The notes: generated from the sequence alone by a model not told the origin. Counted from the first letter of the stretch, positions 36,377 through 48,169 are shown. The stretch is 64,000 bases of DNA from Persicaria tinctoria (GCA_037127255.1 JBANSL010000008.1:2690896-2754895); one strand, 5' to 3'. Translations and numbers: made by a program.

Positions 36377-37098
36377 TAGTGTGTTTGAATTCTAATATAT
36401 GCATTATAATTATATTTCAGTCATAAATTCAAGCAATTTTTAATTGTTTGGTTGTATAATTTACAATTTATTTGTAATAATGTAAATTTAAAATAAATAT
36501 ACTTTATAAATTATGTCAGTCAATTACATTAAGTTTGTAAACTTTCTACAATAATATGTACGGGAATATTTGTATTTGATTGACATACATTATTTATAAA
36601 ATATTTTATTTTAAGCACATAGTAAATAGTGAAACCAAACACTTAAAAAGTATTTAAGTTTATATTTAAATTATAATTATATTGTGTGGAATCCAAACAC
36701 ACCGAGTGTGTTTGGATTTCAATGCATGATAATTATAATGTAATTATAATTACAATTACTTTGAATAATGTTTGTCAAATAAATTTTAAAATGTGTTTAA
36801 AATAACATAAATTTTAAATATTATAAATTGTGTCAATTAATTACATTAAAATTTTAATATAATTATAAACTTTACACAAAAGTATATTTTTGATTTACAC
36901 AATTTACAAGATATTTTATTAAAATTTTCTTATTTTAAATACTTTGTAAAATGTGTTAACCAGACACTTGCCATGGTGCCATGGCGAGTGTTAACCAAAC
37001 ACTTGCAAAATTTTATTTTTATTTTTGTAAAAAGGAAAATTTGTACCATGACGCGGGTAGTGAACTAGTTTATAATTATACTCCAAACATATCCTTTC
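36377..37098. mobile_element. Two adjacent copies of one AT-rich MITE
   Basis: Copy 1 (36377-36703) starts AGTGTGTTTGAATTC and its right end reads, in reverse complement, GGTGTGTTTGGATTCC. Copy 2 (about 36705-37098) starts GAGTGTGTTTGGATTTCAA and ends with ATTATACTCCAAACATATCC. Both have ATTATAATTATA-type subterminal repeats. They lie head to tail with about 1 bp between them. Confidence 0.6.
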
Positions 37099-37612
37099 CC
37101 TTCCAAATTTATTTAATTATTTTCCCTCCATTTCATCATTTCAAATTCAATGCTCATTTTGGGCGGGGGTAACAAAATATCTCCCATCCTAAACTCCCAA
37201 AATAAGAGATTCATATATATCCTCTCATTCGCTAATTAACTTGAAATAAGGCCTCCTTTTTATTTATTTATTTAGGGATATATATATATATTATAATAAA
37301 TTAACATCCATTTATTCAATTATAAACATGTCATAATTCTTGATTCAAAGTTTAGCACAATCTTTTTTTTTTTCAAACAAAAAAAACTTACCATCTCCTA
37401 TTGAAATTGAGGGAACATATATTTTGTATTATAAAAAATTCCTGAAAACTAATACAAATGGGTCAATGCAGAAATACTAAAAACAATAAAAACAAAGAAC
37501 ATACATAAATATGAATTGGGCGCCCTAAGTTGTTGTCTATGAAATGCATAAATGTGGAACAACCTAAACTGTGTAAAAAAGCAAAAAAATAATAATATAA
37601 AAATAAACCTTC

Positions 37613-38263
37613 CTAGAGTTTCAAGCTTAGATCTAGATCAGCAAATTTGTGTTCATCTTCATCTTCCAAGTAGATAATCTTAGGGCTAGACTCCAACTGA
37701 TCAAGATACCAACTAGTTTGCGTGCATGACTCATCGCGCCCTTTGAATCTCTTATTGGCTTGGCTTGGCTGCGCTGAGGGCTGATAGCTAAGCACATTGT
37801 TGTACCTCATGGACTGATGAAGTTGGGCTTCAAATTTCCTTTTATTGCGATAGAGGGTTGATGCCGAAGGGGAGGTGAGCCTTGGAGGGTTGGCATGATT
37901 GGCAACTGGGGTTGGATACATGGATGGAAACATCTGTGAAGAAGAGGAGGCGCCAAAGAAGTTGGAATTGGCGATAAGAGTATTTGTTAGATGCCCACGG
38001 TGATGCATCGTTTGGTGGCTATTCTCTAAGAATGGTAGAGGTGGATTCATTGGTAGGCCTAGGGTTGGGATTATGTTGTGTTGACGTGAATTGATATGGT
38101 TCCTTCTAAGCTCAGTTACATGAGCTTGATAATGGCTTATAACACCTTGAGTGGTTACGAATGTCTTGTTGCACAATCGACAAGACATAGGATGACATAG
38201 GATGGGTTGGGAGTGATTTGCTTGAGAGAGATCATTCCCAAGAGTTGAACCAAAAGTAGTCAT
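37613..38263 (-). CDS. C2H2 zinc-finger protein with EAR motif, copy 2
   Basis: Single-exon gene of 216 residues. One finger, CRLCNKTFVTTQGVISHYQAH, has Cys28, Cys31, His44 and His48 in CX2CX12HX3H spacing; TTQGVISH replaces the usual plant QALGGH. The middle is Asn/Ser/Pro-rich with a basic NKRKFEAQL patch that could act in nuclear import. The C-terminus reads ADLDLSLKL, an LxLxL EAR motif preceded by an acidic IIYLEDEDEHK. Layout, finger spacing and ending parallel the gene at 34994-35509, so the two are probably an old tandem pair. A TCTATAAAGG TATA box lies about 90 bp before the ATG (38348-38356). Confidence 0.78.
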   Translation of the reverse strand: MTTFGSTLGNDLSQANHSQPILCHPMSCRLCNKTFVTTQGVISHYQAHVTELRRNHINSRQHNIIPTLGLPMNPPLPFLENSHQTMHHRGHLTNTLIANSNFFGASSSSQMFPSMYPTPVANHANPPRLTSPSASTLYRNKRKFEAQLHQSMRYNNVLSYQPSAQPSQANKRFKGRDESCTQTSWYLDQLESSPKIIYLEDEDEHKFADLDLSLKL

Positions 38264-38646
38264 GGTTGCAGTGAAAATGGATCCCTAAATCCCTATCAAA
38301 GTGTGAGTGTGGAGGATGATGTGAATGTCTCCCATGGAGCAATGTCCTTTATAGATGTCTCCTCTCCCATTTTTGGTTTAAGAGCAAGAATCTAGCTTGA
38401 CTTTCCATTTATAAAATTTCCATTTAGGCTCATAAACGTTGGGCAATGCATGTTTTTGGACAGCACAGATCACCTGCTACACTTTTTGTGTCACACTGTT
38501 ATACCACTTCACTGTATCGGATAAACATTTTTACTTATATGTCACGAATCAAATTATGCGCGCCTCAATCAAATTTGCGCTTGTTCAAGTGAAATGGACA
38601 CAAATTGTCAAATTCCATACAAGGCAATTACAGAAAACTGACAGCC

Positions 38647-38953
38647 ATATATATGTATATATACAGACAATAGATCATATGTACTCAGCCTTTAACGTGT
38701 ATCATGTGAACAAATCTGGGCCATTGAATTAAGAAGATCAACGGATGAGATTAAAAGTAACTTCTGATTATTCAATGGTATTGGGAGATTATTCAGTGGT
38801 ATTGAGCGATTATTCGTTAAAATAAAATTTACATTTTTTACACTTTTTTTTACAGATGAATAATTATGTGAAAGCAGTCGAATAATCATGAATAAATAGA
38901 CGAATAATTTCTGAATACATGATACACGTTAAGAGATGTGTACACCGGAACTA
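38647..38953. mobile_element. Third member of the TATATA-ended MITE family
   Basis: The left part (ATATACAGACAATAGATCAT, then GTACTCAGCCTTTAACGTGT) and the interior (ATTGAATTAAGAAGATCAAC, GATTATTCAATGGTATTGGG) closely match the MITE at 6293-6648. The right end carries the matching ACACGTTAAGAGATGTGTAC but lacks the terminal TATATA. Confidence 0.65.
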
Positions 38954-39035
38954 ATTGATAGTTTTGCTGAAGTTTTCAAACAAGCTGTCCTCTTACTGTA
39001 CTTGCCTCATTTGGAGTTGTTTCCATGAATACTCC

Positions 39036-39105
39036 CATGAATTTATGAGGTTTTAGTCAGTTACTTCTATGAATTTATGAGGTTTTAGTCAGTTACTTCT
39101 ATGAT
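39036..39105. repeat. 34-bp tandem duplication
   Basis: The block ATGAATTTATGAGGTTTTAG plus TCAGTTACTTCT occurs twice in succession. Surrounding DNA to about 39450 has no recognisable gene. Confidence 0.8.
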
Positions 39106-39455
39106 CAATTGCTATACTTTAGCATTGTATTTAGTTTTGATTTGTGCTGGTGCTTTGAGTGAGGATGAATCAATTGATAGGTGACAGCTCACTCAAGGGA
39201 CAGATCAACTGATTGGTAAATTGAATCAACTGAAACCTCATTAATAGGAGACTTGTAATGTAGAATTAGGATTAGCTGTTATATTTCTGTTTTGGTAAAT
39301 ATGATTCATTGCACATTCATAGTCAAGAGAGTGTTTGCTATGAATTGTGATAAATGCTTTGTATATTCATTGCATTATGATTGTAAATCCATTGGGTATG
39401 AATGAATGTGCATGTATGATTTAAATAAAAAACAGTTTATTTATTTAGTGATATA

Positions 39456-39757
39456 CTCCTCTGTAGCTGTATAATTTGCCTTTTGGCCAATTTCACACTT
39501 AAAAAAAAAGCTAAAAATAGAAAGAAGAATAGCTAAAATTTTAGCAAAAAAATAACGTGGGAAAAAATGGACCAATGAAAAAAAATAATAGTATGAGAAT
39601 TAAGTTGGAGTGCTAATAGAGTATCTTGGAAATCAAATACAATCAATGAGATAAATTGACAAAATTAAAATTTTTATCATTGATGTTGTTCAAAGTGACA
39701 AATATTTTATTACATAAAAAAATAATCAAAAGACCAATTATACTGATACGGAGGGAG
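39456..39757. mobile_element. Stowaway-type MITE
   Basis: The left end CTCCTCTGTAGCTGTATAAT and the reverse complement of the right end CTCCCTCCGTATCAGTATAA match; TA dinucleotides flank both sides (39454-39455 and 39758-39759). Confidence 0.75.
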
Positions 39758-39954
39758 TACATATATTTTGTAACATAAAATGATAAAAATAAATAAAATT
39801 ATTTAGGCCATATTTGTTTGTGGAGTATGGAATGATAAGAAAATTATTTAGGCCATATAAGTAAATTGTAGCAATTGGGTTGTGACTTGATTAACATTCA
39901 ATGAGAGATTGCAATGTGTGTGTGTTCTGTATATTTAGGATGAACTTTTGTATA

Positions 39955-40985
39955 TAAACATTTTGTAACCTTGTTGTTGGTTCTGGGTGATCGATTAGTT
40001 AGACCAGCAGTTGCTATTGAAGGGATACCAGAAGGCATTTCATCAATGTAACAATTATGTTAGCATGTTAGCGAGTAAACCCGGACAAACGTGGACGCGG
40101 GTCGGGCATGGGATGAGCTTTTCCCCAAATTTAGTCCCGGGGTGTGGGCCGGGCTAAGCCCAATTCATGAGCTAGATTTCATGTTTAAGCCCATACATAA
40201 TGGATAATCATTTTATATGATTAATATTATGATAAAAAAAAAAGTATATGACTAAATTAGTAATATACGTAGTGTATATATAATATTATACAATAATTTG
40301 TATAAGGAGAGGGTCAAAAGTTGCATTATACGATAATTTTCAAACTTGTATTTAGACTAACTTAGCAATATAATATACTTATTTATTATATATTTATTTT
40401 TTAAAAACATAATGGGTACACGTTACAGGCTGCTAAACCCTTAACGAGTAAATCAATATTCTCGGTCCTAATTTCATTGCGAGTGCGGGCCGGGTTTAGC
40501 GGTCCACTTAGGCTTAACCTGGTGGGGTGGGCCGAATGGACTAGCCTTCCTCCACCCTCCCTATTAGCGAGGGTGGAGTCTTATTCAATTCATGGTAGTT
40601 TGAAAGGTTGTTGGGGAGCGTTAGCACTTAGCAAGGCCAAAAGGCATTACTAATGGTGTGGTAGTATCGACACCATTGGTAGTATTTCACTAGTCTATAT
40701 ACTGGATGCTTTAGGAATGGGTGAAAACCGAAAACTTATGTAATGGTCTTGATTTTTATTTACCATGAACCACCAAACGAAGTTTTGCCTTAATTTTTCA
40801 GTGACTTGCTTGCTTAAGAAACATGGCACCGCCTTGTGTCTCCGATTATCGATCTTGATGTTACATTTTCGTATAAACGATGACTTGATACAAGTTGCAA
40901 GTGGCTTGTTTAATGGTATATCACTTGAACCATGTTTGAAACACTGAGGAAAACAATTGTTAATTAACTACTTGCCACCTGCTCC
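39955..40985 (+). pseudogene. Decayed third copy of the duplicated small gene (3' part only)
   Basis: From AACCTTGTTGTTGGTTCTGG at about 39968 the sequence parallels the second-exon region and downstream DNA of the genes at 52966 and 55529: the same acceptor context is followed by a frame reading VRPAVAIEGIPEG. Downstream blocks (GCATGTTAGCGAG, GGTGGAG..TCATTCAA, CATGGTAG, AGCAAGGCCAAAAGGCATTA, GGATGCTTTAGGAATGGG, ATCACTTGAACCATGTTTG) also recur. No first exon is recognisable upstream. A 488-bp insertion interrupts the copy. Confidence 0.6.
40076..40563. mobile_element. 488-bp insertion with 8-bp target duplication (hAT-like)
   Basis: The insertion is bounded by TTAGCGAG at 40068-40075 and 40564-40571. 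The paralogous site near 56640 (GCATGTTAGCGAGGGTGG) has a single TTAGCGAG and no insert, so it serves as an empty site. The ends have GGGCCGGGC-rich segments in opposing senses but poor terminal identity. An 8-bp duplication points to hAT. Confidence 0.7.
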
Positions 40986-42039
40986 CTAAATCCTATACAA
41001 TTTTTATTCATCCTCCAAATTGTTTATCGGCACCAAACATACAGTAATTTTAAAGTGAAGTGGATTCAATACGGGATTCTTGCAAATAATCACACAAAAA
41101 AAAAATTAGGGCAAATATTATACATATAACAAAATCAGTGTACAAGATAACAAAACAATGTTAAGATCCAAAATAAATGAGAACACAGACCATCTTAATA
41201 AAAACTTTTTGAGTCGTCTATATATAAAAACTTTCCAAACATCACAAAAAAACAAGGAGAAGAAATTAAACAACGTGTTCATAATGAAGGAAAAAAAAAA
41301 AACAATCATCTTCAATTGGTTCAACTTGTTAAGGGTTTGCGGGTAGTACCCAAAAGTCTCTAATTTGAATCTTCTTGAGATTTGTTGAAGGTTTACCTAG
41401 TCGTAGTTAACTTCAGACGTCAGAGAAGGACACCACATACCAATTGAAAAAGCTGGGATGATTTTCGCCGATTTTCTCCTCAAATGTGTAAGTGGTCTTT
41501 CCTTTTAATCAATTTTCATACATGCCTTGGATTATTCCATGCCTTCTTAAACTCTTCAAACGTGTAAGTGGTCCTTTTATACTCATTTTTCATATATGTC
41601 TAGGAGGGCTAAGTTCTAGATATCATATATCTGCTCTAGAATTTGTCTATCTTGCACAATAACCAATAATCCTATTATGAAAATGTCTCTGAAAAATTCA
41701 AGTGGAACGAGCAAATATTTGTCGTGTTATTGGATTGAAAGTTTTAATTATTAGTTTTATTTTTGATTTTTTTTTGTAGTACTCCCAATAAGAGGATGAG
41801 ATTCAGTTTTGTATAGAATGCGTATTGGTTTCCATGAAAAAGGAACAATAATTGGGGTCCTAAAGTTCAATAAAGGATTAGCGGCATTTGTAGATAGTCG
41901 TATGACGTTAGATCATATCCCCATGGGCCCCATCCTGCATTGTCATATGATGGTAAGTACAATTATTGGAATTACTCCGACTAAGAAGAAGTTTAAGCAT
42001 ATTTCTAAGGTCAATCCACTTCCCCTCCAAGGTCAATAC
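40986..42039. other. AT-rich DNA without a recognised gene
   Basis: The segment 41815-42010 is a diverged direct copy of 42860-43040 (shared GAAAAAGGAACAATA, TTTGTAGATAGTCGTATGAC and ATTGGAATTACTCCGA). The open frame at 41809 on the plus strand is the antisense of that repeat and is not supported. Nothing else is recognised. Confidence 0.4.
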
Positions 42040-42099
42040 ACCCTTTTAACCTCTTATAGAGTGTACCTTGAAGGGTTCTTGTGTTTTCAATTTCTCTCT

Positions 42100-43037
42100 C
42101 GTTCAAACCAAACATTTCCCTATAATCAACCGACGAATGGGCTAATGGCGCCACTCAAGGCATCCCATCAATTGGAAGTTGCAGAATGACGGCAATGTCA
42201 TGCAATGTGATGGTCATCTCACACAGCGGGGGAGGGAACTAGAATACGTTCCTGTGTGGGTTCCACATTTCCATAAAAGCCGACATCGATACATGGTCGA
42301 CACCTTTCCAATGAAAATCGGCCAGATGTGTCAACCCACTACGTTGGGCAGATGTGTGCCAAGGTGTCGGCATTTCATTCTTGTTCAACTTTTTGAACTG
42401 TGTTGCCCAGCAAGAGCGACATACTCTTTGCAATATTTTATCAACCTAAACAACACAAACACAAAATTTATTAGTTGAACATTATCAATGAGTTTTAAAT
42501 GTCTACTAATTATTTAATTTTGTAAGAGATAACTTACATTTTTCCCTTCCATATTGAATGTGCGATGTGATAATGATACGAATGGGATGACGTATCAATA
42601 TCATATCGATGCCCTCCTGGATACCTCGCCCCATCCGAGATCGCTTTCTCCCGCTTAGTCTTTCCTTTCTTGTCCTCCACAATCTCATCGTTGTTCGAAT
42701 ACTTATCATCCGCCTCCTCGAACATCAAGGCCTCATACTCCTGCTCAGCCTCAAAGATCGCCATTTCAGCGTCTGAGAGCAGTTGTGGCACCGAGGAAGT
42801 TGTACCGTCTAAATCAGTCTCCTCGCACTGTCGGGATATCGGAGAAGCCTCATACATATTGGTTTCCATGAAAAAGGAACAATACTTGGGGTCCTTAAGG
42901 ATTTGCAACATTTGTAGATAGTCGTATGACGTTTGATCATGATCATCCCCATCCTTTCGTAGTGTTATATGGTAAGTGCAATTATTGGAATTACTCCGAT
43001 TAAGAAGAAGTTTTAGCATATTTCCACAAAATCCCAT
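42100..43037 (-). pseudogene. Plant mobile domain (MAIN-like/PMD) gene relic
   Basis: Minus-strand frames encode HVSMSAFMEMWNPHRNVF, an in-frame TAG, then FPPPLCEMTITLHDIAVILQ and LPIDGMP. The pattern W-x-P-...-F...GEMTITL-x-D-(V/I)-x-(V/I)-L-x-LP(I/V)DG is the signature of the plant mobile domain (formerly aminotransferase-like). PMD is found in MAIN/MAIL proteins and in many transposons. The stop near 42238 and another right after LPIDGMP break it. An upstream open stretch (43037-42534, 167 codons, acidic middle) may be a 5' exon or an unrelated frame. Confidence 0.6.
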
Positions 43038-43040
43038 TTA

Positions 43041-44790
43041 CTCTACCTTAGTTGTTGATGGGTGCATGGGAATGAGTTATTTGTTTCTAAATTGAAGCAT
43101 TATGTTTAGAGGTTGTAAGACATTGTGGATATTGAGCGGGGCAGTGGAATTAGCTCAAACAATTCAAATGGGCATTTTTTTATTATATTAAAAGGGAAAA
43201 AAAAGTCTATAAAAGACATCTTATTTGGTGTTGGATTAAAAAAGGTAAATTGTTAAAAAAGTCTATAGAGAGAGTTGAAGAAGAAAAATACAGGTAAGTA
43301 CAAACTATGCATTTTAAATGTCAAATACAAACTGTGCATTGTTAATTGTTAAAAATACAAATTGTACATTGTTAAATTGTTAAATACAAAATGTCAATTA
43401 TAATGCAAAGAAAAGGATGATCGCACAACTAATATTACGCAACTGCACTGCAGAGACACCACCAAGGAGGGTCCTACGAGATAGGAAAAACACAAAAGAC
43501 ACACAAATTGTCCTCTCAATACGCTGCCTGAGTTAAATGGAAAGAGGATCCAGAAAGAGGGTCTTACGTGAGAGGAAACACGCAAAAAAGAGGGTCTTAC
43601 GTGAGAGGAAACACGCAAAAACACAGAATTGATTTATTTAAATATACTGATATAAGCGGTCTTTCAGTTCTCGTCATCCCGTGGTGGTTAAAAAAAGTCG
43701 TTTGTATAATTGTACTCGGTACATCAATGAGTTGTTTGTATAATACTCAATAGAATATTATGAAACCCCTTAACCAAAGTAGTCAAAAACACTTTTGTAT
43801 CTGGTTCTTTGGCTTTTTAAATTACTTATAAATCACTCCGAGCATCCTCATTATATCCAATCGTGGATATTCAGCGGGCAGTGAAATTATTGGAATTACT
43901 CCTAATGCTTTTCAATATAATATTAAAGTTTTCGTTCCACACTAATTCTAATAAACCTATTTTTTTCTTCAGACGATAATTTCAAGAAGTTTTACCTTAT
44001 CTCCACAAAATCGAATTTACTACCTCACTTGTGGATGGGTGCGTGAGAATGAGCTCTTTGCTAATAAATTGAAGGATGAAGTTAAGAGGCTGGAAATGGA
44101 CGTGGACATTGTGGATATTCAGCGGGCAGTGAAATTTAAAGAATTCTGTGGGGCTTTTTTGGGTATGTTAAGAAGGAAAAAATGCTTATAGGAGGCATCT
44201 TATTTGGCGTTGTACCAAACAAGGTAAAAAAATTTTTGGATTCACTTTCATTCTAATAGTAGTCGTCCCCACCATTATTAATTTATTTTAATTTATAATG
44301 TTGCAGGAATATAATGCCTACGTTTTAGATTGTGGTGAAGAAGTAGGTGAACCTAGATTTCCTTGCGACAACCCATTTTCACCATTTTGTGCATACGGTT
44401 ATGGTGCAAGTTATGCTCTAAATCAGCTACGATATTGGTAAGTTTTGTTTCTAATTATTTATTAGTTTTTTTAATGGGTACTTTTATTATTATTAACATT
44501 TTTATATTCTTTTAGGAAAATGGATATCTCACATACTATAAATGCATGCCTTGCTAACATCACAAAAATGGCCTTTTATTTGTATCTTTGTACATCTGAA
44601 ACCGGTGGGCCAATGAAGGGTATGCCTTTTTTTTTTTTGAGAATCAAATACTGTCATTAGCTCAAATCAGCACAAATAATGGACCATAATCCAGAAGGGT
44701 ATGCCTTTTCTATGCGTACAACAAATTGCACTATTATTTTTGTGGGATAGTTTCTATATAAATGCTTGATTCTATACTAACAAAGTAACA
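43041..44790. other. Diverged local duplications with coding-like remnants
   Basis: The blocks near 43020-43260 and 43990-44225 are homologous: both have CCACAAAATC..ATTTACT, GATGGGTGC, ACATTGTGGATATT.AGCGGG and ATCTTATTTGG. In the second, a frame from about 44032 reads VDGCVRENELFANKLKDEVK and continues to a stop near 44190; the first copy is degenerate. Another coding-like stretch at 44310-44438 reads YNAYVLDCGEEVGEPRFP and ends at a good GTAAGT donor. I do not recognise these peptides. Confidence 0.35.
43555..43622. repeat. Short tandem duplication (about 31 bp)
   Basis: AGAGGGTCTTACGTGAGAGG followed by AAACACGCAAAA occurs twice in succession. A weaker third relative (GGAGGGTCCTACGAGATAGG) lies near 43465. 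Confidence 0.8.
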
Positions 44791-46015
44791 AATATTTTTG
44801 TTTTGCAATTTTTTATTGAATTATGGGCATGATTTGAAAGAGGAGTCAGATCATATTCTTGATCCAGTTACGGTTCACAAGGATAATGTTGGAACCTATG
44901 CTAACAACGTTATCCTCATTGTTCCTAAAGTGGGCGCATGGGTATATAACTTGATTGAGTACCATTTGGAAAAGAGCTAGTATTTTCTTTTTTCTTTTTT
45001 TTTTCTCTTTAAAAAATTTATGAAATGCAGTTTTTAATCTAAACTATTTTTTTCATACTTTGAAGGGATAGAGTAGGGTGCATATCTCGCCTTACCGATA
45101 TACTGGAATATCGGGTGTATCGAGCTATGTTTGTGGATATTGTCAAGGTCGTTGCGGTTTCGCATATTCTTATGTCCTCTCCCATCCCTGAAGAAACAGC
45201 ACGGGATATTCACATCCTTGACTTTTTTAGGCATCGCATTATTGAAATTAATAGGAAATCTGTAAGGATATAAGTAGCTATGTGTAGTAGGGAAGGACTT
45301 GAGTTTATTGAGGATCACAAGTAGAGAACTAGCAACTTTGTATGTTGACATACAATGAAATCAATCAAAGTATGTGTCAATGTCACATTTATGAGAGATA
45401 TCTGACTATAAACCCCCCCCCCCCTCTCTCAATGAAATGAACTCGGTGGAGAATTTTTAATAGTGTATGCATCTATGTCATGTGTAGTGAGGATTTAGGA
45501 ATGACTTCAATTCAGTGAGGATTACCAATAGAGGACTATATAACAAATGTGTATGCGACATTGAGAGCACCAAATTCATAAGTGAATCAGATCGGAGTGA
45601 TTTATAAGTGATAATCCCTCTATACTCACAAATTAAATATTTTTGTTTTTCAATTTTTTGTTTAAGCATGAACATGATTTGATCATAATCTTGATCCAGA
45701 TAGTGTTCCCAAGAATAATGCTACAATGTCCTCTCCCAAGACCCAAAAAAGGTCGATGTCGTTTTGACGCTTATTATGTTCTCTCCCACCCTAGAAAATG
45801 AAACATGAGATTCTCGCATTCCTACCTATTTTAGGCATTGTATTGTTGAATTTGGTGGTAAATCTATAATTGTGTACGTATGTATCTATGTCATGTGTAG
45901 TGAGGATTGAGAAAACACTTCAATTCATTGAGGATCACCAATAGAGAACTATACAACAACTGTGTATGCGACATTTAGAGCAACGAAATCAATGAAATTG
46001 ACTGATCAAGGGTTA
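44790..46015. repeat. Diverged tandem segmental duplication
   Basis: Unit 1 (about 44790-45640) and unit 2 (about 45640-46015) share in order: TATTTTTGTTTTxCAATTTT, ATGATTTGA, ATCTTGATCCAG, GTCCTCTCCCA, TTTTAGGCATxG, ATTGTTGAA/ATTATTGAA and GTAAATCTxTAA. The block CATGTGTAGTGAGGATT with ACAACxxTGTGTATGCGACAT occurs near 45478 and again near 45893. A coding-like frame at 44798-44980 is not recognised. Confidence 0.5.
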
Positions 46016-47946
46016 TCTACGCACTATTATTTATTTAATGTGCTAAAATGCACAAAATTGGTGGTATTTAATGGAGGAAATTGGGTCAGGAAGCCCAATT
46101 TCCTTCCTCAATTAATTGATTGTACTACGGGTAGCCTAAATTAGTTTATTGTCCACTCGGTCAATTTGTTTTTACTATAAGTCTTCTTTCTCTATCTTCT
46201 CCATCGCTCTTGTCTCTCTTATTTGAAACAACCATCTTCTTCTCTCTTACTATCGATCGTTGTTGACAATTTCAATGGCGGAATCAAGCATGGCATGCAG
46301 GAGGTTAGTGTGTTTTCAATGTGGTTTTTTTTGTTAGGGGTTTGTTCGTTTGATGAATTGTTTAACTCCATTTTCATGTCTTCTATTATGTGTAGTAGCT
46401 ACTATTTATGAGTTGGAATCATATAAAAGTCAGTTCAGTGTGAGTATTTTCTTTTGATTTTTCCATTTTATTTTTGTCTTTCTTATTGGTTATCTGGGTT
46501 ATATGTGTTAAGTTTGTGTTTTGTAGGAAAATAAGATATTAGTAAAATGATGAAGAGATGTTTTGTGAACTGTGTAATCTTTATTCTTGTCCTGAAGTGT
46601 GTGAAATTATTGAGAAGGGTTTGTCCGCTTCATGTTTTCATCAGCTTAAGGAGCTAACAAGGAGGGGGGAGGCTACAGACAATAGTGATGAAGGAGTTGA
46701 CAAAGTGTTTGATGTAGCTGATATTCCTGATAATGGTGTGGATGACGCTGACAAAGTGTTGGGGGAAGATGTTGAAAAAGATATTGATCATGTGAGACAA
46801 TGGAGGCTACGAGGTTGGTGGTTATGATGACATGATATATGGGGCTAATGAAGCGGGGTGATTTTGGTGGTGATGCAGTCAATGATAGAGAGATTTTATT
46901 GGTCTTTATTGTTTATTATGAACTCATGTATGTCAGATCTTTTGCTGGAGAAATAGGTTTGGTTGTTGCTTTTTAAAATATATAGTTGTCTTGTCTTTAA
47001 CAACACATATTCTTTTGAGGTACTCATCAAATTCAAATGTCTTTCGACTTTCTTGGTCTTCAATTTCTGGTATGGCAATGTCAACTCTTGTCTGGATGAT
47101 AGACAATATGGCCTTCTTCTTTTTGATGATACATAATTCCACAGCAAAATTCACTTCCTCCCGCTTACTCAATGACATGAATTCTTGTAAATCGTCATCA
47201 CAACTGACAAATAATGGTGTTTTAAAAATCTTTTATGGGTGCAAGTGGTTGAATTCTAGTTCAAAAATGGAATGATTAATTCGAATCTGCTAAATACTCT
47301 CATAGTAAGTGAATCCAGTCTAAGTGAATCATCCACTAGGAAAGACTTTGATATTGTATCACAATGAATGATAATATGTTGCCAATAATCATACATTATT
47401 TCTCCTACACAACTGTAACAACGTGGATTGACATTATTACTTGAGCTGTCAAAGAAAAATTGTGATAAATATGCTGAGAAAAGAATTATTCATATTGACA
47501 ATTGATGAAACTATATATTCGGAGCGAAAACCCCAGAAATAGAGAAAAATGTCACATTTTCGAGAGATGATCTGACTGCAATAAGAATAAGAAGAAAGGT
47601 TACTATAAGAAGAATAAAAGACATAAAATTGGATAGAAAAATATATATGGTAATTGAAAAGAAGAAAGATTTGAACATGAAAATAATTACTTAATTGTTT
47701 CAAAGTCGATCTATTATAACTTCTACTAACAAATAGAGACACCTTATCGACTGATCATTTTGTCCCTATTGTCAATGTCAATTGTATTTCAAGTTATTCC
47801 CTATGATTTAAATAGCTATTAAAATAAAACTCAAAACTAGAATCGACCAAATAATTTTATAAATAAATAATAGTTAAATAAGAAATCAATGAAATATTTA
47901 AGAAGTAATCTCTAGTTTTCTAATTGAGAGGATTACACACATACAT
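46016..47946. other. AT-rich DNA with a possible transposase N-terminal relic
   Basis: Minus-strand frames near 47235-46920 read KTPLFVSCDDDLQEFMSLSK and then a charged stretch. This vaguely resembles the PB1-like region that precedes MULE transposases (a DDD-V-xxM pattern), but support is weak. A plus-strand frame at 46558-46827 (89 codons, acidic) is not recognised. No complete gene is supported. Confidence 0.25.
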
Positions 47947-48169
47947 TTGTTATACGTTTCGGCTATATACACCGCAAATCCCCACGTCCTTAAGGACATG
48001 CAAGTGGAGGGAGAGCCAAAAAAAGGGGGAGGTGCAGCACGTTCCTAAGCACGTGCAAAACTGCACGTCCTTCGCAACGTGCTGCACATCCCTAAGGACG
48101 TGCAAGCCCGGCTTCTAAAGGCGAAGAGGACGTGCCTCTTCGTCTTCCTTCCTTTCTTCTTCCTCCCGA

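Noticed and set aside
41809..42189. 126-codon plus-strand frame
   Set aside because: Antisense of a repeat shared with 42860-43040 and of the mobile-domain relic.
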